Shown: positions 8,664-17,337 of the stretch, one piece after another
Layout: each line of letters begins with the position of its first letter
Position numbering within the stretch: position 1 is the first letter of the stretch
NCBI RefSeq assembly: GCF_029223485.1
Contig: NZ_JARHTP010000006.1
Coordinates: 434,001 to 498,000 of the forward strand
Direction: 5' to 3'
DNA: 64,000 nucleotides
From: Streptomyces coacervatus
Lineage (GTDB): Bacteria > Actinomycetota > Actinomycetes > Streptomycetales > Streptomycetaceae
The notes under the pieces: model-generated
What the model was told of the DNA's origin: nothing
Database searches by the model: none
The model's input: the letters and a program-made list of their open reading frames with translations, nothing else
Translations under genes and position numbers: made by a program

Positions 8664-9593
8664 TCAGAGACTGGGGGCCACTTCGGCGCCGAACGCCGCC
8701 ATCTGGTCGATGAGTTCCGTGCGGCTCCGGCAGCGGAACCGCACCTGGATCTGGTGCACGCCCATCGCGCGGTACGCCCGTAGGGATTCGGCGAGCGCGT
8801 CCGGGGAACCGGTGAGGGTCCGCCGACCCACGTCCCAGTCGGGGGCACCGATGTACAGGGGCTCGGTGATGGCGCCGATCGTGAACGGCCCATCGATGTC
8901 GGCCTCTTCGCGCAGCCGCCGTATCCGCTCGATCTGCGCGGGCAGCCGGTCGCGCGGGTCGCCCTGCGGCAGCCAGCCGTCGCCCTTGAGCGCGGCCCGG
9001 CGTACGGCGGCGGGTGAAGAGCCGCCGACCCACAGGGGGATGTTCTCCTGCACCGGCCGGGGGCGCTGCCCCAACCCCTCGAAGTCGTAGAGCTTGCCGT
9101 GGTGTTCGGGGAACTCGTCCGGGCCCAGAGCTGCGCGCAGAGCGTCGATCGACTCGTCGAGCACGGCCCCGCGCCGTTCGAAGTCCACCCCGAGCGCCTC
9201 GAACTCCTCCCGTACATGGCCCGCCCCGACGCCGAGGACGAGCCGCCCCCCGCTGAGGTGATCGAGGGTGGCGTACTGCTTGGCGGTGAGGAGCGGATGC
9301 CGCAGCCCCACGACGGCGACGTGGCTGAGGAGCCGGACGCGCTCCGTCACCCCCGCCAGGAACGCGAGGGTGGCGACGGGGTCGTACCAGACCGTGCTCA
9401 TGGCGGAGGCAAGCCGGCGCGGGATCGCAACATGGTCGCAGCTCGCGAGGTAGCCGAAGCCGGAGCGGTCGGCGGCGCGGGCGATCTCCACCAGGTCCTC
9501 GGGGCCGGCATCGGCCTCCCACCCCTCGGCGTAGATCGTGCTCTGGGACTGGACGGGCAGCTGCATCCCGTACGACAGGACGGTGACGGTCAT
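8664..9593 (-). CDS. LLM-class F420-dependent oxidoreductase
   Basis: A 309-residue luciferase-like oxidoreductase of the F420-dependent type. Typical features are FGYLASCDHVAIP near residue 53, ATLDHLSGGRLVLGVGAGH near 110-130, FEALGVDFERRG, the RPRPVQENIPLWVGGSS segment and AIRRA-type helix AVRRAALKGDGWLP. The ATG at 9593 overlaps the stop of the upstream amidohydrolase gene (ATGA), so the two are probably translated together. The open frame extends further upstream but that part is antisense to the amidohydrolase coding frame. It differs in length and sequence from the LLM protein at 6642-7760, so the two are likely not isozymes. Confidence 0.9.
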   Translation of the reverse strand: MTVTVLSYGMQLPVQSQSTIYAEGWEADAGPEDLVEIARAADRSGFGYLASCDHVAIPRRLASAMSTVWYDPVATLAFLAGVTERVRLLSHVAVVGLRHPLLTAKQYATLDHLSGGRLVLGVGAGHVREEFEALGVDFERRGAVLDESIDALRAALGPDEFPEHHGKLYDFEGLGQRPRPVQENIPLWVGGSSPAAVRRAALKGDGWLPQGDPRDRLPAQIERIRRLREEADIDGPFTIGAITEPLYIGAPDWDVGRRTLTGSPDALAESLRAYRAMGVHQIQVRFRCRSRTELIDQMAAFGAEVAPSL

Positions 9594-10825
9594 CGCCGCC
9601 AGAGCCCCTCGGGGGTCAGCCCCAGCAGCTCGATGGCGTTTGTGCGCACGATCCGTTCCACGACGTCCGGCTCCAGATGCCCCATCTGCGCCTCGCCGAC
9701 CTCCCGCGACTTCGGCCAGGTGGAGTCGGAGTGGGGGTAGTCGGTCTCGTACAGCACATTGCCGAGGCCGATCGCGTCGAGGTTCTGCAGGCCGAAGGCG
9801 TCGTCGAAGAAACAGCCGTAGACGTGCTCGGCGAAGATCTCGGACGGCGGGCGGTGGACCTTGTCGGCGACGCCGCCCCAGCCGCGGTTCTCCTCCCAGA
9901 CGACGTCGGCGCGTTCGAGGATGTAGGGGATCCAGCCGATCTGGCCTTCCGCGTACATCACCTTGAGGTTCGGGAAGCGCTCGAACTTGCCGCTCATCAG
10001 CCAGTCGACCATCGAGAAGCAGCAGTTGGCGAAGGTGATCGTCGAACCGACCGCGGGCGGTGCGTCCTTCGACGTCGACGGCATACGGCTGCTGGAGCCG
10101 ATGTGCATGGCGATGACCGTGCCGGTCTCGTCGCAGGCGGCGAGGAAGGGGTCCCAGTCGTCCGAGTGGACGGACGGCAGGCCGAGGTGCGGGGGTATCT
10201 CGGAGAAGGCGACCGCCCGGACTCCGCGAGCGGCGTTCCGCCGTACCTCCGCCGCCGCCAGCTCGGCGTCCCAGAGGGGGATGAGGGTGAGCGGTATCAG
10301 CCGGCCCTGCGCGTCCGGCCCGCACCATTCCTCCACCATCCAGTCGTTGTACGCCTGGACGCAGAGCAGCCCCAGTTCATGGTCCTTGGCCTCGGTGAAC
10401 GTCTGGCCGCAGAAGCGCGGGAAGCTGGGGAAGCAGACGGAGGACTGGACATGGTTGACGTCCATGTCGGCGAGGCGCTGCGGGACGTCGTACGAACCCG
10501 GGCGCATCTGCTCGTACGTGATGACCTCCAGCTTTATCTCGTCCCTGCTGTAGCCGACCGCCGTGTCGAGGCGGGTCAGGGGACGCTGGAGGCCCTCGTA
10601 CAGCCACCAGTCGCCGAGCGGGCCGTCCTCGCCGGAGGCGCCCATCACGGGGCGGAAGCGGCCACCGAGGAAGGAGATCTCCTTCAGCGGCGCACGGACT
10701 ATGCGCGGGCCGGTGTCGAGGTACTTCTTCGGCAGACGGCTCTGCCAGACGTCGGCCGGCTCCACGGTGTGGTCGTCCACCGAGATGATCAGCGGAAACT
10801 CGGGTTTCGTGTCCATGGCGGCCAC
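9590..10825 (-). CDS. amidohydrolase family protein (COG2159-type)
   Basis: A 411-residue metal-dependent hydrolase or decarboxylase of the ACMSD/amidohydrolase-2 group. The first metal site appears as IISVDDHTVEP (Asp-His instead of the more common His-x-His), a central AMHIGSSS supplies a histidine, and LYETDYPHSDSTWP carries the conserved Asp close to the C-terminus. Proteins of this kind recur in actinobacterial steroid and aromatic catabolic clusters. The frame starts at GTG 10825; an ATG nine bases inside is also possible. No Shine-Dalgarno is evident and the operator at 10838-10852 ends 12 bases upstream, so a leaderless transcript is plausible. It leads an operon with the LLM and SDR genes. 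Confidence 0.87.
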   Translation of the reverse strand: MAAMDTKPEFPLIISVDDHTVEPADVWQSRLPKKYLDTGPRIVRAPLKEISFLGGRFRPVMGASGEDGPLGDWWLYEGLQRPLTRLDTAVGYSRDEIKLEVITYEQMRPGSYDVPQRLADMDVNHVQSSVCFPSFPRFCGQTFTEAKDHELGLLCVQAYNDWMVEEWCGPDAQGRLIPLTLIPLWDAELAAAEVRRNAARGVRAVAFSEIPPHLGLPSVHSDDWDPFLAACDETGTVIAMHIGSSSRMPSTSKDAPPAVGSTITFANCCFSMVDWLMSGKFERFPNLKVMYAEGQIGWIPYILERADVVWEENRGWGGVADKVHRPPSEIFAEHVYGCFFDDAFGLQNLDAIGLGNVLYETDYPHSDSTWPKSREVGEAQMGHLEPDVVERIVRTNAIELLGLTPEGLWRR

Positions 10826-10837
10826 GGTAGCGCCGAT

Positions 10838-10852
10838 CTGACGGTCCGTCAG
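10838..10852. promoter_or_regulatory. CTGACG-N3-CGTCAG operator upstream of amidohydrolase operon
   Basis: CTGACGGTCCGTCAG, with perfect 6-base arms, lies 12 bases upstream of the GTG at 10825. Its closeness to the start codon means a bound repressor would cover the transcription start region. Confidence 0.78.
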
Positions 10853-11025
10853 CTATGCGGTAGTGGGCTTCTTGCTGCTCGGATCTGTTCAGAAGTGTGC
10901 GAAGAGCAGGTGAGGGCCTTGTGATATCCCGCGCGTCTCCCTGTGCAAGCGCTCTCCACAGCTGACGCATCCGCCATGAACAAGGCAAACTGACGGAGTT
11001 GCCCACTGTGTCTAGGGAGACGGCG

Positions 11026-13977
11026 ATGGACGGTGTACCGCGAGTGCCGGAACAGAGGCGGGCCGGCTCCTCTGCGGAGCCTGCCGCGCTGAGCTTCGGT
11101 GTGCTCGGTCCGGTACGGGCCCGGCGTGGAGTGGAGCAGCTCAGCACCGGCTCCCCGCAGCAACGCGCCCTGCTCGCCGCCCTGCTGCTGCGCGAGGGCC
11201 GCACGGCCACCGCGGGCGAGCTGATCGACGCCGTGTGGGGCGAGGAACCGCCGTCGCAGGCGCTGGCGGCACTGCGGACCTACGCCTCCCGGCTGCGGAA
11301 GGTGCTGGACCCCGGGGTCCTGGTGAGCGAGTCCGGCGGGTACGCGGTGCGCGGGCTCGGCGAGGGCGCGCTGGACCTGGCGGTGGCGCAGGACCTCGCC
11401 GCCGAGGCGGAGAAGGCGAAGAGCGCCGGGGACCTGTGCCACGCCCGTGAGGTACTCGGCCGCGCGCTGGCGCTGTGGGACGGAGAGGTGCTGGCCGGAG
11501 TACCCGGCCCGTACGCGGAGGCCCAGCGGGTCCGCCTGGAGGAGTGGCGGCTCCAACTCCTCGAATCCCGCCTGGACATGGACCTGGAGCAGGGCTGCCA
11601 CGCGGAGTCGGTGTCCGAGCTGACCGCCCTCACCGCGGCCCACCCCCTGCGCGAGCGCCTGCGCGAACTGCTGATGCTGGCGCTGTACCGCAGCGGCCGC
11701 CAGGCGGAAGCGCTGGCGGTCTACGCGGACACCCGCCGACTGCTGGCGGACGAGCTGGGTGTGGACCCGCGGCCGGGGCTGCGGGAGCTGCAGCAGCGGA
11801 TCCTGCAGGCGGACCCGTCGCTGGCGGAGTCGTCCGCCCCGCAGGCCGAACCGGCCGCCACCCCCGTCCGCCCGGCCCAACTGCCCGCCACCGTCCCCGA
11901 CTTCACGGGCCGCGCGGCGATCGTCCACGAACTCAGCGAGGTGCTGTCCTCGGCCGAGGGCCGTGTGATGGCGGTGTCGGCGCTGGCGGGAATCGGCGGC
12001 GTCGGCAAGACCACACTGGCCGTGCACGTCGCCCACCAGGCCCGGACGGCCTTCCCTGACGGCCAGCTGTACGTCGACCTGCAGGGCGCGGGGTCACGGG
12101 CCGCGGAACCGGAGACGGTACTGGGCTCGTTCCTGCGGGCCCTGGGAACCGCCGACTCGGCGATCCCGGACTCCCTGGAGGAGCGGGCGGCGCTGTACCG
12201 CTCCGTGCTGGACGGCCGCCGGGTGCTGGTCCTGCTCGACAACGCACGGGACGCGGCGCAGGTACGGCCGCTGCTGCCGGGCATGGAGGGCTGCGCGGCG
12301 CTGGTGACGTCCCGGGTGCGGATGGTCGATCTCGCCGGGGCCCATCTGGTGGACCTGGACGTGATGTCCCCCGACGAGGCGCTGTCGCTCTTCACGAAGA
12401 TCGTGGGCGAGGAACGGGTGGCGAGCGAGCGCGAGGCCGCCCTGGACGTGGTGGCGGCATGCGGTTTCCTGCCGCTGGCGATCCGCATCGCCGCGTCCCG
12501 GCTGGCGGCCCGCCGCACCTGGACGGTCTCCGTACTGGCCGCGAAACTCGCGGACGAGCGCAGGCGCCTGGACGAACTCCAGGCCGGCGATCTGGCCGTC
12601 AAGGCGACCTTCGAACTGGGCTACGGCGCGCTGGAGCCGCCCCAGGCACGGGCGTTCCGGCTGCTGGGCCTGGCGGACGGGCCGGACATCTCGCTGGCGG
12701 CGGCCGCGGCGGTCCTCGACCTTCCCGTGGAGGAGACGGAGGACCTGCTGGAGTCGCTGGTCGACACCTCGCTCCTGGAGTCGGCGGCTCCCGGCCGCTA
12801 TCGGTACCACGACCTCGTACGCCTCTACGCGCGTGCGTGCGCGGAGCGGGACGAGTGGCCGCCGAGCGAGCCGGATGCGGCGATGTCGCGGTTGCTGGAC
12901 TTCTATCTGGCCACGGCGGCCGGGGTCTACTCGATCGAGCGCCCCGGCGACCGCCTGGTGAAGCATCTGGAGGCCACCCGCCATCCCGGACTGGCCTTCA
13001 CCGACCCCAAGGCCGCGGTCGACTGGCTGTACTCGGAGGCCAACTCCCTGCTGGCCTGCACACGGCAGAGCGCCGGAAGCGGAATGCTGCGGCGCGCGGT
13101 CGATCTGCTGTGGGTCACCAAGGACCTCGCGGAGTCCGGTGCCAACTCGCACCAGTACGAGACGACCGCGGTGGCCTTGCGGGACCTCGCCCACGAAACG
13201 GGCGACGGCCGGGCCGAGGGACGCGCCCGTACGGCGCTGACCAGCGTCCTCCTGCTGGCCTCCGACAGGTTCGCAGAGGCCGACGAGGAGGCCCGGCTCG
13301 CCACGCTCCTCGCCCAGCAGGCGGGGGATCTCGCGCCATGCTGCTGGGCTCCGAACGACCGCGGCATCATCGCCTTCTACGAAGGCCGCCACGACGACGG
13401 CGAACGCCACCTCCAGGAGGCGATCACCAACTACCGCGCGGACGGGAACCTGCCCGGCGAGGCCAGCGCCCTCTGCAACCTCTCGCGCATCCACGTCAAG
13501 CTGGGCCGTATGGACAGCGCCGTCGAACTCGCTCGACGTGGGGTCACCATCTACGACCAGCTGGGGATGACGGTCCGGCTGGCCAACGGCCGGCTCGCGC
13601 TGGGCATCGCGCTGAGCGCGGCCGGCCACTACAACGAGGCACTCGAAGAACTCCACGAGGCGCTGCGGCTGTTCCAGGAGAACCGGCAGCGACTTTGGGA
13701 GGGGTCGGCGAACTTCCGTATCGCCGAGGCCCACCTCGCGGGAGGCCGGCCGGCGCTCGCGGCACAGCACGCGGAGACGGCGCTCGCCCTGAAGGTCATC
13801 GGGGGCGACTGGATGCGTGCCAACGTCCTGACCACGCTCGGACAGGCGCTCAGCCGACTGGGGCAGACGGACCGGGCCAAGGCCTGCTGGAGCGAGGCGC
13901 TCAGCATCCACGAGGAGTTCGGCGCGGCCGAGGCCGAGCAGGTCAGGGCGCTGCTCAGGCCGGCGGCAGCCGCCTGA
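11026..13977 (+). CDS. afsR: AfsR, SARP-type regulator with NB-ARC ATPase and TPR domains
   Basis: Pleiotropic activator of secondary metabolism, 983 residues (S. coelicolor AfsR is about 993 from memory). Domains in order: SARP winged helix at about 25-100 (LSFGVLGPV to TYASRLRKVLD), BTAD at about 105-250 (ending LADELGVDPRPGLRELQQRIL), NB-ARC ATPase with P-loop GIGGVGKTT near 320 and LVLLDNARD, then TPR-like helices to the C-terminus. The opening DGVPRVPEQRR matches my memory of AfsR. The ATG at 11026 is preceded by AGGGAGA; a TTG at 10999 lacks a site. afsS follows 203 bases downstream and afsK lies 4.8 kb away. In S. coelicolor AfsR is phosphorylated by AfsK and activates afsS. Confidence 0.93.
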   Translation: MDGVPRVPEQRRAGSSAEPAALSFGVLGPVRARRGVEQLSTGSPQQRALLAALLLREGRTATAGELIDAVWGEEPPSQALAALRTYASRLRKVLDPGVLVSESGGYAVRGLGEGALDLAVAQDLAAEAEKAKSAGDLCHAREVLGRALALWDGEVLAGVPGPYAEAQRVRLEEWRLQLLESRLDMDLEQGCHAESVSELTALTAAHPLRERLRELLMLALYRSGRQAEALAVYADTRRLLADELGVDPRPGLRELQQRILQADPSLAESSAPQAEPAATPVRPAQLPATVPDFTGRAAIVHELSEVLSSAEGRVMAVSALAGIGGVGKTTLAVHVAHQARTAFPDGQLYVDLQGAGSRAAEPETVLGSFLRALGTADSAIPDSLEERAALYRSVLDGRRVLVLLDNARDAAQVRPLLPGMEGCAALVTSRVRMVDLAGAHLVDLDVMSPDEALSLFTKIVGEERVASEREAALDVVAACGFLPLAIRIAASRLAARRTWTVSVLAAKLADERRRLDELQAGDLAVKATFELGYGALEPPQARAFRLLGLADGPDISLAAAAAVLDLPVEETEDLLESLVDTSLLESAAPGRYRYHDLVRLYARACAERDEWPPSEPDAAMSRLLDFYLATAAGVYSIERPGDRLVKHLEATRHPGLAFTDPKAAVDWLYSEANSLLACTRQSAGSGMLRRAVDLLWVTKDLAESGANSHQYETTAVALRDLAHETGDGRAEGRARTALTSVLLLASDRFAEADEEARLATLLAQQAGDLAPCCWAPNDRGIIAFYEGRHDDGERHLQEAITNYRADGNLPGEASALCNLSRIHVKLGRMDSAVELARRGVTIYDQLGMTVRLANGRLALGIALSAAGHYNEALEELHEALRLFQENRQRLWEGSANFRIAEAHLAGGRPALAAQHAETALALKVIGGDWMRANVLTTLGQALSRLGQTDRAKACWSEALSIHEEFGAAEAEQVRALLRPAAAA

Positions 13978-13996
13978 GCGATGGCCCGCAGCGCAC

Positions 13997-14021
13997 GTTC
14001 ATTGTTTGTTTATCGCGGGCC
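13997..14021 (+). promoter_or_regulatory. candidate AfsR/PhoP-type direct-repeat site upstream of afsS
   Basis: CGTTCATTGTT is followed directly by TGTTTATCGCG: two imperfect 11-base direct repeats in an otherwise GC-rich gap, about 160 bases upstream of afsS. In S. coelicolor AfsR and PhoP both bind 11-base GTTCA-type direct repeats overlapping the afsS -35 region. I see no clear -10 at the expected distance, so this is tentative. Confidence 0.4.
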
Positions 14022-14180
14022 ACCATGCTCATCAGTGCTGGTCCGTCGCGTCGGGGGGCAGACGGCTCGGCGCCTGGCCGCATCACTAGGGTGAGCGGCC
14101 GCAGTGCCCGTCCGGCGGCTCTCGGGGGAGCCTCCGGGCGGGCCTCTTCATCCAGAACGTTCGACAGGAAGGTGCGGACG

Positions 14181-14387
14181 ATGACCGACGCCTCGAAGAA
14201 GCACAAGATCAACCCTCTGGAGAACCACGCCGGCTCGGAGGAAGGCGCGACGATCAAGCCTGCGGAGAACCACGCCGGGGGCACGACCGGGGGCGAGACC
14301 GTCAAGCCGCTGGAGAACCACGCCGGCCTCGTGCCGGAGGCCCTCGCCTCGACTTTGGAGAACCACGCCGGCTCCGAGGAGGCGTAA
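14181..14387 (+). CDS. afsS: AfsS-like small repeat protein
   Basis: A 68-residue peptide made of four copies of a short repeat: NPLENHAG, KPAENHAG, KPLENHAG and STLENHAG, spaced about 16 residues apart by Gly/Glu/Thr-rich linkers. It has no membrane segment, signal peptide or cysteine. It starts at ATG after AGGAAGG and lies 203 bases 3' of afsR on the same strand, the position of S. coelicolor afsS, a 63-residue sigma-like activator of antibiotic production. From memory, S. coelicolor AfsS repeats centre on DNHMP; here the core is ENHAG. I assign the gene by position, size, repeat architecture and the shared Asn-His pair. The alternative is an unrelated repeat peptide. Confidence 0.75.
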   Translation: MTDASKKHKINPLENHAGSEEGATIKPAENHAGGTTGGETVKPLENHAGLVPEALASTLENHAGSEEA

Positions 14388-14436
14388 GCACCGGGGGCGA
14401 CCGGGCGGCGACGGGGGATCGGCCGCGACGGGGGAT

Positions 14437-14473
14437 CGGCCGCGGTGGCTCGGAGGGGGAGCCACCGCGGCCG
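14437..14473. terminator. bidirectional hairpin terminator between afsS and the acyl-CoA ligase gene
   Basis: A perfect 15-base stem (CGGCCGCGGTGGCTC pairing with 14459-14473) closes a 7-base loop between two convergent genes. There is no T-tract, which is usual in Streptomyces. It is followed by two 19-base direct repeats (14467-14485 and 14486-14504) and preceded by two 17-base repeats (14410-14426 and 14427-14443). Confidence 0.8.
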
Positions 14474-14518
14474 ATGTGTTGTGTCGCGGCCGATGTGTTG
14501 TGTCAGGGCCGATGTGCG

Positions 14519-16093
14519 TCAGGGCCGGGTCTCGCGCCCCCGCAACTCCCCCTTGACCACCTTCCCGCTCGCGTTCCGAGGCAGTTCCGCCACGAACTCC
14601 ACCGCCCTCGGCACCTTGTAGTTGGCCATCTCCCGCCGGGCCCAGGCGATCAGGTCGTCCGAAGTCATCGGGGAATCCCGACGCCGCACCACATACGCCT
14701 TCCCGACCTCCCCCAGCCGCGGATCCGGTACGCCGATCACCGCCACGTCCGCCACCTCCGGGTGCAGGCCGAGGAGTTGCTCTATCTCCGCCGGGTAGGC
14801 GTTGAAGCCGCCGACTATGAACATGTCCTTGATCCGGTCGGTGATCCGGAGGTTCCCGGTGGCGTCCAGCACACCCACGTCCCCGGTCCGCAGCCAGCCG
14901 TCCCCCGTCACCACCTCCGCCGTGGCCGCCGCGTCCTCGTAGTAGCCGCGCATCACATTGAAGCCGCGGACCAGGACCTCGCCGGGCTCGCCGAGCGGTG
15001 CCTCGACCCGCACTTCCGTGCCCGGTATCGCCCGCCCGGACGTCGAGGCGATCACCGTGGGGTCGTCGCCGCGGCGGCACATCGTCACGATGCCGCTGGC
15101 CTCCGAGAGGCCGTACGCGGTCAGGACCGTCTCCACGCCCAGTTCCCCGCGCAGCCGCGACACCAGCTGCAGCGGCACCACCGCCGCACCCGTCACCACC
15201 AGCCGCAGGGCGGACAGATCATGCGCATCCCGCGCCGGGTGGTCCAGCAGGGACTGATGGAGGGTCGGCGGGCCGGGCAGCACCGACACCCGCTCCGCCG
15301 CGATGTTGGCGAGGACCGTGTCGATGTTGAACACCGGCTGGGGAACCATCGTCGCGCCACGCATCAGACAGGCCAGCACTCCGGCCTTGTAACCGAAGGT
15401 GTGGAAGAACGGGTTCACGATCAGATACCGGTCGCCCTGCCTCAACCCCGCCAGATCACACCAGATTTCGTACGCCCGCAACGTCTGCGCATGCGTGATC
15501 ACCGCACCCTTGGGACGGCCCGTCGTACCGGAGGTAAAGACGATGTCCGACGGCCAGGAACCGTCCAACGCCGCCGAGCGCGCCCGCACTTCGGCCGGCC
15601 CCACCCCGTCCCCGCCCGCGAGGAAGTCCTTCCAGGTACGGAAGTCCTCGGGCGCGTCGTCCGACAGCACCACCACCTGCTCAAGATCAGGCAGCCCCGG
15701 CCCCCGGTCCACCGCCCGCCGCAGCGACGCCACATACGACGTCCCCAGGAACGTCCCCGTCACGAACAGCAGCCGCGCCCCGCTCCTGCGCAGCACATCC
15801 GCCGCCTCCGTGCCCTTGAAGCGCGTGTTGACCGGCACGAGCACCGCCCCGGCCGACACCGCGCCCAGCGCCGCCACGATCCAGTCCAGCGAGTTCGGGG
15901 CCCAGACCGCCACCCGGTCGCCCGGCACGACGCCCGCCGCGACACAGGCCGCCGCCGACCGTTCGACACGGGCGCCCAGTTCGGCGTACGAGATCCGGGT
16001 ACGGCCGTCCACCACGGCCTCGGTGTCCGCGTACCGCTCGGCCGCCGACCGGACCAGACCCGGGATGCTGCCCCACTCCATGTCACCGCGCAC
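14519..16093 (-). CDS. FadD3-like acyl-CoA ligase
   Basis: A 524-residue ANL-superfamily ligase that adenylates a carboxylic acid and transfers it to CoA. P-loop IVFTSGTTGRPKGAV lies at about 183-197, the A5-type AYGLSEASG near 310, the hinge ITDRIKDMFIVGGFN near 425 and the catalytic Lys in LPRNASGKVVKG near the end. Segments NPFFHTFGYKAGVLACL, LPGPPTLHQSLLDHPAR and LTAYGLSEA resemble my recollection of mycobacterial FadD3, which activates the steroid C/D-ring intermediate HIP; that suggests a bulky cyclic acid, as an inference. The GTG start has AGGGGG upstream. The divergent promoter shared with 16186-17334 contains two operators. Confidence 0.88.
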   Translation of the reverse strand: MRGDMEWGSIPGLVRSAAERYADTEAVVDGRTRISYAELGARVERSAAACVAAGVVPGDRVAVWAPNSLDWIVAALGAVSAGAVLVPVNTRFKGTEAADVLRRSGARLLFVTGTFLGTSYVASLRRAVDRGPGLPDLEQVVVLSDDAPEDFRTWKDFLAGGDGVGPAEVRARSAALDGSWPSDIVFTSGTTGRPKGAVITHAQTLRAYEIWCDLAGLRQGDRYLIVNPFFHTFGYKAGVLACLMRGATMVPQPVFNIDTVLANIAAERVSVLPGPPTLHQSLLDHPARDAHDLSALRLVVTGAAVVPLQLVSRLRGELGVETVLTAYGLSEASGIVTMCRRGDDPTVIASTSGRAIPGTEVRVEAPLGEPGEVLVRGFNVMRGYYEDAAATAEVVTGDGWLRTGDVGVLDATGNLRITDRIKDMFIVGGFNAYPAEIEQLLGLHPEVADVAVIGVPDPRLGEVGKAYVVRRRDSPMTSDDLIAWARREMANYKVPRAVEFVAELPRNASGKVVKGELRGRETRP

Positions 16094-16112
16094 AACAGCC
16101 CCCTACGACTAG

Positions 16113-16127
16113 CTGACTACCCGTCAG
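16113..16127. promoter_or_regulatory. operator A in the fadD3-like/aldolase divergent promoter
   Basis: CTGACTACCCGTCAG differs from the perfect palindrome at one base of the left arm. It is one of two copies in the 92-base region between divergent starts at 16093 and 16186. Confidence 0.68.
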
Positions 16128-16139
16128 ATTAGCTGTAGC

Positions 16140-16154
16140 CTGACGGACTGTCAG
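16140..16154. promoter_or_regulatory. operator B in the fadD3-like/aldolase divergent promoter
   Basis: CTGACGGACTGTCAG, with one mismatch in the right arm, lies 27 bases centre to centre from operator A. Paired sites between divergent genes could let one regulator control both directions. Confidence 0.68.
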
Positions 16155-16185
16155 CTGCCCGGACATCACGCGGAGGTGCCCCGAC

Positions 16186-17334
16186 ATGGCCGGAATCAAG
16201 GACGCCACCGCGATCGTCGGCATAGGACAGACCCCCTTCGCCAAACACCTCGACGAGGACGAGAAGACCCTCGCCTGTCGCGCCGTCCTTGCCGCTCTCG
16301 ACGACGCCGGCATCGCACCCGGCGAGGTCGACGCCGTCGCCTCGTACACCATGGAGGAGACGGACGAGGTCGAGCTGGCGAAGGCGGTCGGCCTCGGGGA
16401 TCTGACCTTCTTCAGCAAGGTCGGGTACGGGGGCGGCGGTTCCTGCGCCACGGTCGCGCATCTCGCGGCCGCCATCGCCGCAGGTCAGGCCAGCGTCGGC
16501 GTCGCCTGGCGGTCACGCAAGCGCGGCAGCGGTCCCCGCCCCTGGAAGAACACGACCGCCCAACTCCCCACCCCCGCCCAGTGGACCCGCCCCTTCGGCC
16601 TGCTCCGCCCCGCCGACGAGATAGCCATGCTCACCCGCCGCTACATGCACGAGTACGGCGCAACCCGCGACCACCTCTTCAACGTCGCCCTCGCCTGCCG
16701 CAACCGGGCCAACCAGAACCCCGCCGCCGTCATGTACGACCGCCCCCTGACCCGCGAGATGTACATGACCTCCCGCTGGATCAGCGAGCCCCTCTGCCTC
16801 TTCGACAACTGCCTTGAGACGGACGGCGCGTTGGCCTGCGTGGTCGTATCGGCAGAGCGGGCGCGCGACTGCCGCCGCCCGCCCGTCTACGTCCACTCCG
16901 CCGCCCAGGGCCTGCCCGCCCAGCACCACGGCATGGTCAACTACTGGAACGACGACCCGCTCACCGGACCCGCCTGGACGGCCGCCCGGCACCTGTGGAA
17001 GCACGCCGACTTCACCCCCCAGGACGTGGACGTCGCCCAGATCTACGACGCGTTCACGGCGCTCATACCGCTCTCCCTGGAGGGCTACGGCTTCTGCGGC
17101 CGAGGGGAAGGCGGGGCCTTCACCGAGCAAGGAGCTCTGGAGATCGGCGGCCGCCTCCCGCTGAACACCAGCGGCGGCGGACTCAGCGAGGCCTACGTCC
17201 ACGGCTTCAACCTCATCAATGAAGGCGTACGGCAGCTCCGCGGCACCAGCACCGCCCAGGTCCCGGACGCCGCCACCTGCCTGGTCACGGCAGGGGAAGG
17301 CGTCCCCACCTCCGCTCTCCTCCTGAGGAGCTGA
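16186..17334 (+). CDS. Ltp2-like lipid-transfer/aldolase protein (thiolase fold)
   Basis: A 382-residue thiolase-fold protein of the SCP-x/lipid-transfer group. It opens with ATAIVGIGQTPFAKH, has GGGGSCATVAHLAAAI near residue 92, AQIYDAFTALIPLSLEGYGFCG near 285 and NTSGGGLSEAYVHG near 327-340. Where true thiolases carry His-Pro in the last motif, this protein has Tyr 337 (SEAY), as I recall for the Ltp2 retro-aldolases that remove the final steroid side-chain unit together with a DUF35 partner. The next gene encodes a DUF35 protein, which supports that role. Retro-aldol activity is inferred, not shown. Two operators precede the gene. Confidence 0.85.
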   Translation: MAGIKDATAIVGIGQTPFAKHLDEDEKTLACRAVLAALDDAGIAPGEVDAVASYTMEETDEVELAKAVGLGDLTFFSKVGYGGGGSCATVAHLAAAIAAGQASVGVAWRSRKRGSGPRPWKNTTAQLPTPAQWTRPFGLLRPADEIAMLTRRYMHEYGATRDHLFNVALACRNRANQNPAAVMYDRPLTREMYMTSRWISEPLCLFDNCLETDGALACVVVSAERARDCRRPPVYVHSAAQGLPAQHHGMVNYWNDDPLTGPAWTAARHLWKHADFTPQDVDVAQIYDAFTALIPLSLEGYGFCGRGEGGAFTEQGALEIGGRLPLNTSGGGLSEAYVHGFNLINEGVRQLRGTSTAQVPDAATCLVTAGEGVPTSALLLRS

Positions 17335-17337
17335 CCC

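Noticed and set aside
6541..9522. 993-codon open frame on the minus strand
   Set aside because: It runs out of frame through the LLM, SDR and second LLM genes and has an Arg/Gly-rich composition without domains.
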